The notes under the pieces were generated by a model that searched no databases, had not been told where the DNA came from, and saw only the letters and a program-made list of their open reading frames with translations. From NCBI GenBank assembly GCA_031282465.1, contig JAITDR010000183.1, positions 1 through 25,137 of the forward strand: a stretch of 25,137 bases of DNA. The letters run 5' to 3'. Source of the DNA: Desulfovibrio sp. (GTDB taxonomy: Bacteria; Desulfobacterota; Desulfovibrionia; Desulfovibrionales; Desulfovibrionaceae). Below, piece after piece: positions 22,561-25,137 of this stretch; within the stretch, counting starts at the first letter, position 1; each line of letters begins with the position of its first letter. Both the position numbers and the translations under genes were made by a program.

Positions 22561-24800
22561 TGCGGTATGGAAGGGGCAATTCTGCAGGTTGCGGCGCGGA
22601 AGACGACGCCGCACGCGCTCCGCTTGAAGCGGACGACGCGGAAAACGACGCCGTGCACGATGCGTTGAGGGAATTGCGCGGGCTTGTTGAAACGCAACGC
22701 CTGCGTATTGAAGAGTTGGAGAGAAACGAGAAAAAAGCCGCGCGCGAAACGGCCAGGCTGCACAGGGCCATCGAACACGAGCGTACCGTCAGCATTGCCA
22801 AGGCCAACCGGGAGGCGGCCAAATCCCTTGCCCAACGCGAACGCGAACGTTACATGCGTCTGGTGCTGCAAAACAGCTCCGACATCATCCTGTTGTTGGA
22901 CAAAAATTTCAGGTTTGTCTACTGCACCGAAGTTTTTCTGGGGAAAATCGGTAACCCGGACGCCAAGTACCTCGTCGGCCGCACCTTTCAGGAAGTTTTC
23001 GGGCGTTTCGCCGAGGCGGAGATCGCCGACGCCCTCTTCGACCTGATGCGTGAAGCGGTACGCACGAACTCCCCGGCCGAACAAACGGCGGAAATAGGCG
23101 GAGAGACAGGCCGGCACAAGTATACCGTGGTCTTTACGCCCATGAGCGGTGAAAGCGGCGCCAACGAAGGCGTCATGGTTCACCTGCATGACGTGACCGT
23201 CATTGAGAGGGCGCGTGAGATGGCCGAACGCGCCAGCACGGCGAAATCCGACTTTCTCTCGAACATGAGCCACGAGATACGCACCCCCCTGAATGCCATC
23301 ATCGGCATGACTTCCATTGCAAAATCGTCGCCCTTACTGGAGCGCAAGGAATATTGCCTGGACAGGATAGAGGACGCTTCCCGGCATTTGCTCGGGATCA
23401 TCAACGACATTCTGGACATGTCCAAAATCGAGGCCAACAAGTTTGTCCTCTCGCCCGAAGACTTCAATGTTGAAAATATGCTCCGGAAAGTGAGTGATGT
23501 GGTCAACTTCAAGGTGGCCGAAAAACAGCAGAACCTTTTCGTCAACATCGACAGAAACATACCGCGCATCCTGCACGGCGACGACCAACGCCTCGCGCAG
23601 GTCATCACAAACCTGCTCTCCAATGCCGTAAAATTTACCCCGGAATCGGGCTCCATACGCGTGGGCGCCGTACTGGAGCAGGATGAGGATACGCACTGTA
23701 CACTGCTCGTGCGGGTTGCGGATACGGGCATAGGCATCAGCGAGGAGCAGCAGGCGCGCATCTTCAGTTCTTTTGTGCAGGCGGAAAGCGGCACCTCCCG
23801 TAAATTCGGCGGCACCGGCCTCGGCCTGGCCATATCCAAGCGCATTGTGGAAATGATGGGCGGGCGCATATGGGTGGAGTCGGAGGCCGACAAAGGCTCG
23901 ACTTTCTCCTTTACCGTGCGGCTCGAGAAGGGGGCCGGGGAACAGCACGCCCTGCTTGAAGGCGTGGACTGGGATACGGTGCGTGTGCTCGCCGTCGACG
24001 ACGATCCGGAAATCCTGCAGTATTTCGCGCGACTGGCCGAACAGCTCGGCTTTGCCTGCGACACGGCGACCGGCGGCGCCGAAGCCCTGCGGATGATCGA
24101 GCGCAACGGACCCTATGACCTGAACTTTGTGGACTGGAAAATGCCCGGCATGGACGGTATGGAACTGTCGCGCAAGATCAGGGACTCCTGCGCGGACAAA
24201 TCCGTCGTCATCATGATTTCGGCGGCGGAATGGAGCCTGATTGAGGAGGAGGCGAAACAGTCCGGGGTCGTTAAATTCCTGTCCAAGCCCCTCTTCCCTT
24301 CCGATCTGGCCGATTGTATCAGCAGTTGCCTGGGAAGGGGCAGTCTGAAGGAAGAGCGCGTGGAGGCGGAAGCGGATTGTTTCCGGGGTTTCCGCATCCT
24401 GCTGGCCGAGGATGTGGAAATCAACAGGGAAATCGTCCTCAGCCTGCTTGAGCCGACGGGTCTGGCAATCGACTGTTCGGAAAACGGCGCTCAGGCGGTC
24501 GCGATGTACGCTGCCGAGCCCGAACGCTACAATATGATTTTCATGGATGTGCAGATGCCGGAGATGGACGGTTACGAGGCCACGCGGCGCATCCGCGCCC
24601 TGAAGCATCCCCTGGCCGCTCAGGTGCCCATCGTGGCCATGACCGCGAACGTATTCAAGGAAGACATTGAGAAATGTCTGCAAGCGGGTATGGACGACCA
24701 TGTGGGCAAGCCGATTGACCTGGGCGAAGTGCTGCGTACGCTGCGGCTCTACCTGTCCCGCGCCGCGGCGCATCAGAGTCCGCATCGGCCCCCTTCATAA
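22560..24800 (+). CDS. Soluble hybrid histidine kinase: coiled coil-PAS-HisKA-HATPase-REC-REC
   Basis: This 746-residue phosphorelay kinase has no transmembrane segment. A charged coiled coil covers about residues 35-100 and a PAS-like domain about 100-213. The HisKA domain carries the phospho-acceptor His238 in SNMSHEIRTPLN. The ATPase domain shows NLLSNAVKF (351-359), DTGIGI (388-393) and GTGLGL (418-423). Two receiver domains follow, with phospho-acceptors Asp525 (FVDWKMPGMDG) and Asp663 (FMDVQMPEMDG). There is no Hpt domain or DNA-binding output, so a separate phosphotransfer partner is expected. The start is taken as ATG at 22560, overlapping the FIST stop by one base; an in-frame TTG at 22548 is possible. 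The FIST neighbour is the likely ligand-binding input. Confidence 0.93.
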   Translation: MRYGRGNSAGCGAEDDAARAPLEADDAENDAVHDALRELRGLVETQRLRIEELERNEKKAARETARLHRAIEHERTVSIAKANREAAKSLAQRERERYMRLVLQNSSDIILLLDKNFRFVYCTEVFLGKIGNPDAKYLVGRTFQEVFGRFAEAEIADALFDLMREAVRTNSPAEQTAEIGGETGRHKYTVVFTPMSGESGANEGVMVHLHDVTVIERAREMAERASTAKSDFLSNMSHEIRTPLNAIIGMTSIAKSSPLLERKEYCLDRIEDASRHLLGIINDILDMSKIEANKFVLSPEDFNVENMLRKVSDVVNFKVAEKQQNLFVNIDRNIPRILHGDDQRLAQVITNLLSNAVKFTPESGSIRVGAVLEQDEDTHCTLLVRVADTGIGISEEQQARIFSSFVQAESGTSRKFGGTGLGLAISKRIVEMMGGRIWVESEADKGSTFSFTVRLEKGAGEQHALLEGVDWDTVRVLAVDDDPEILQYFARLAEQLGFACDTATGGAEALRMIERNGPYDLNFVDWKMPGMDGMELSRKIRDSCADKSVVIMISAAEWSLIEEEAKQSGVVKFLSKPLFPSDLADCISSCLGRGSLKEERVEAEADCFRGFRILLAEDVEINREIVLSLLEPTGLAIDCSENGAQAVAMYAAEPERYNMIFMDVQMPEMDGYEATRRIRALKHPLAAQVPIVAMTANVFKEDIEKCLQAGMDDHVGKPIDLGEVLRTLRLYLSRAAAHQSPHRPPS

Positions 24801-24892
24801 CATAACGTACTGAAATATCTATTAGGAAACCGTTTCTCCGCCGAAGAAGTTGAGGGAAAACATATCCTTCAAGACAATAACCCGGCGTTTTC

Positions 24893-25137
24893 TTATACCG
24901 TCACATTGTACCGGGCGTCGACGGCGCCGGTTCCGGCAACGGCAACCTCCCGCAGCGTCCGGTAGAGCATTTCCACGTCAATGGGTTTGGTCAAGTGACC
25001 TTTCATGCCCATGGCGAGGGCGCGCTCCCGTTCTTCCGGATAGGCATGAGCCGTCATGGCGAAAATCGGCATGTCCGGGTATTCCCGGCTGTCCAGAATG
25101 CGCCTGGTGGCCTCGTAGCCGTCCATGACCGGCATTT
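24893..25137 (-). CDS. Receiver-domain protein, C-terminal end only (gene continues past right edge)
   Basis: About 81 residues are visible: MPVMDGYEATRRI, then FAMTAHAYPEER and GHLTKPID, which are the post-aspartate loop, the conserved Thr and the conserved Lys of a response-regulator receiver domain. The phospho-acceptor Asp lies just outside the window. The style (DGYEATRRIR..., TKPID..ML) is that of receivers at the end of hybrid histidine kinases. The gene ends with TAA at 24893 and converges with the hybrid kinase gene, 92 bp away. No clear terminator hairpin is seen between them. Confidence 0.85.
   Translation of the reverse strand, partial: MPVMDGYEATRRILDSREYPDMPIFAMTAHAYPEERERALAMGMKGHLTKPIDVEMLYRTLREVAVAGTGAVDARYNVTV

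Overview
The window looks like a chromosomal segment of a Desulfovibrionaceae-type bacterium (Desulfovibrio sensu lato). It is GC-rich and carries an anaerobic C4-dicarboxylate gene set (DASS-family anion transporter, two-subunit iron-sulfur fumarase, fumarate reductase/succinate dehydrogenase flavoprotein). It also has the rimP-nusA-ylxR-infB-DUF503-nrnA translation/transcription cluster and a FIST-domain sensor beside a soluble hybrid histidine kinase. The taxonomic call is an inference from gene content; no rRNA is present to confirm it.

Layout. (1) 1-4885, minus strand: transporter, fumarase alpha, fumarase beta and frdA (cut by the left edge), with a sigma70-like promoter near 5079-5107 and strong hairpins between the cistrons. 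(2) 5207-13605, minus strand: a complete type I-E CRISPR-Cas locus in the order cas3-cse1-cse2-cas6e-cas7e-cas5e-cas1-cas2, ending in a 3-repeat/2-spacer array placed only 20 bp after cas2. All eight genes are intact and tightly packed. (3) 13606-14183: a gap upstream of cas3. It holds a solitary degenerate copy of the CRISPR repeat, a run of 10 G on the minus strand, an AT-rich promoter/leader-like block with 11-bp direct repeats, and a frameshifted remnant of the 3' end of a second cas3. (4) 14184-20816, minus strand: nrnA, DUF503, infB, ylxR, nusA, rimP. rbfA is missing from its usual slot between DUF503 and nrnA. (5) 20817-21405: a divergent intergenic region with a highly structured, attenuator-like leader in front of rimP. 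(6) 21406-24800, plus strand: FIST protein and hybrid kinase, translationally coupled. (7) 24893-25137, minus strand: the C-terminal end of another receiver-domain protein.

How the parts work together. The first block imports or exchanges dicarboxylates and interconverts malate, fumarate and succinate for anaerobic respiration or disproportionation. The Cas genes encode Cascade (Cse1, Cse2, Cas7, Cas5, Cas6e), the Cas3 nuclease-helicase and the Cas1-Cas2 integrase. The nusA-infB block serves ribosome maturation, transcription elongation and initiation of translation. The FIST-kinase pair is probably a cytoplasmic ligand-sensing phosphorelay.

The most interesting part is the scar at 13606-14183. 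A decayed cas3 3' end and a lone CRISPR repeat sit on the same strand just upstream of an intact I-E operon. This suggests an earlier, tandem or replaced I-E locus. The lone repeat now lies in the probable 5' leader of the cas mRNA, where Cas6e could act on it.
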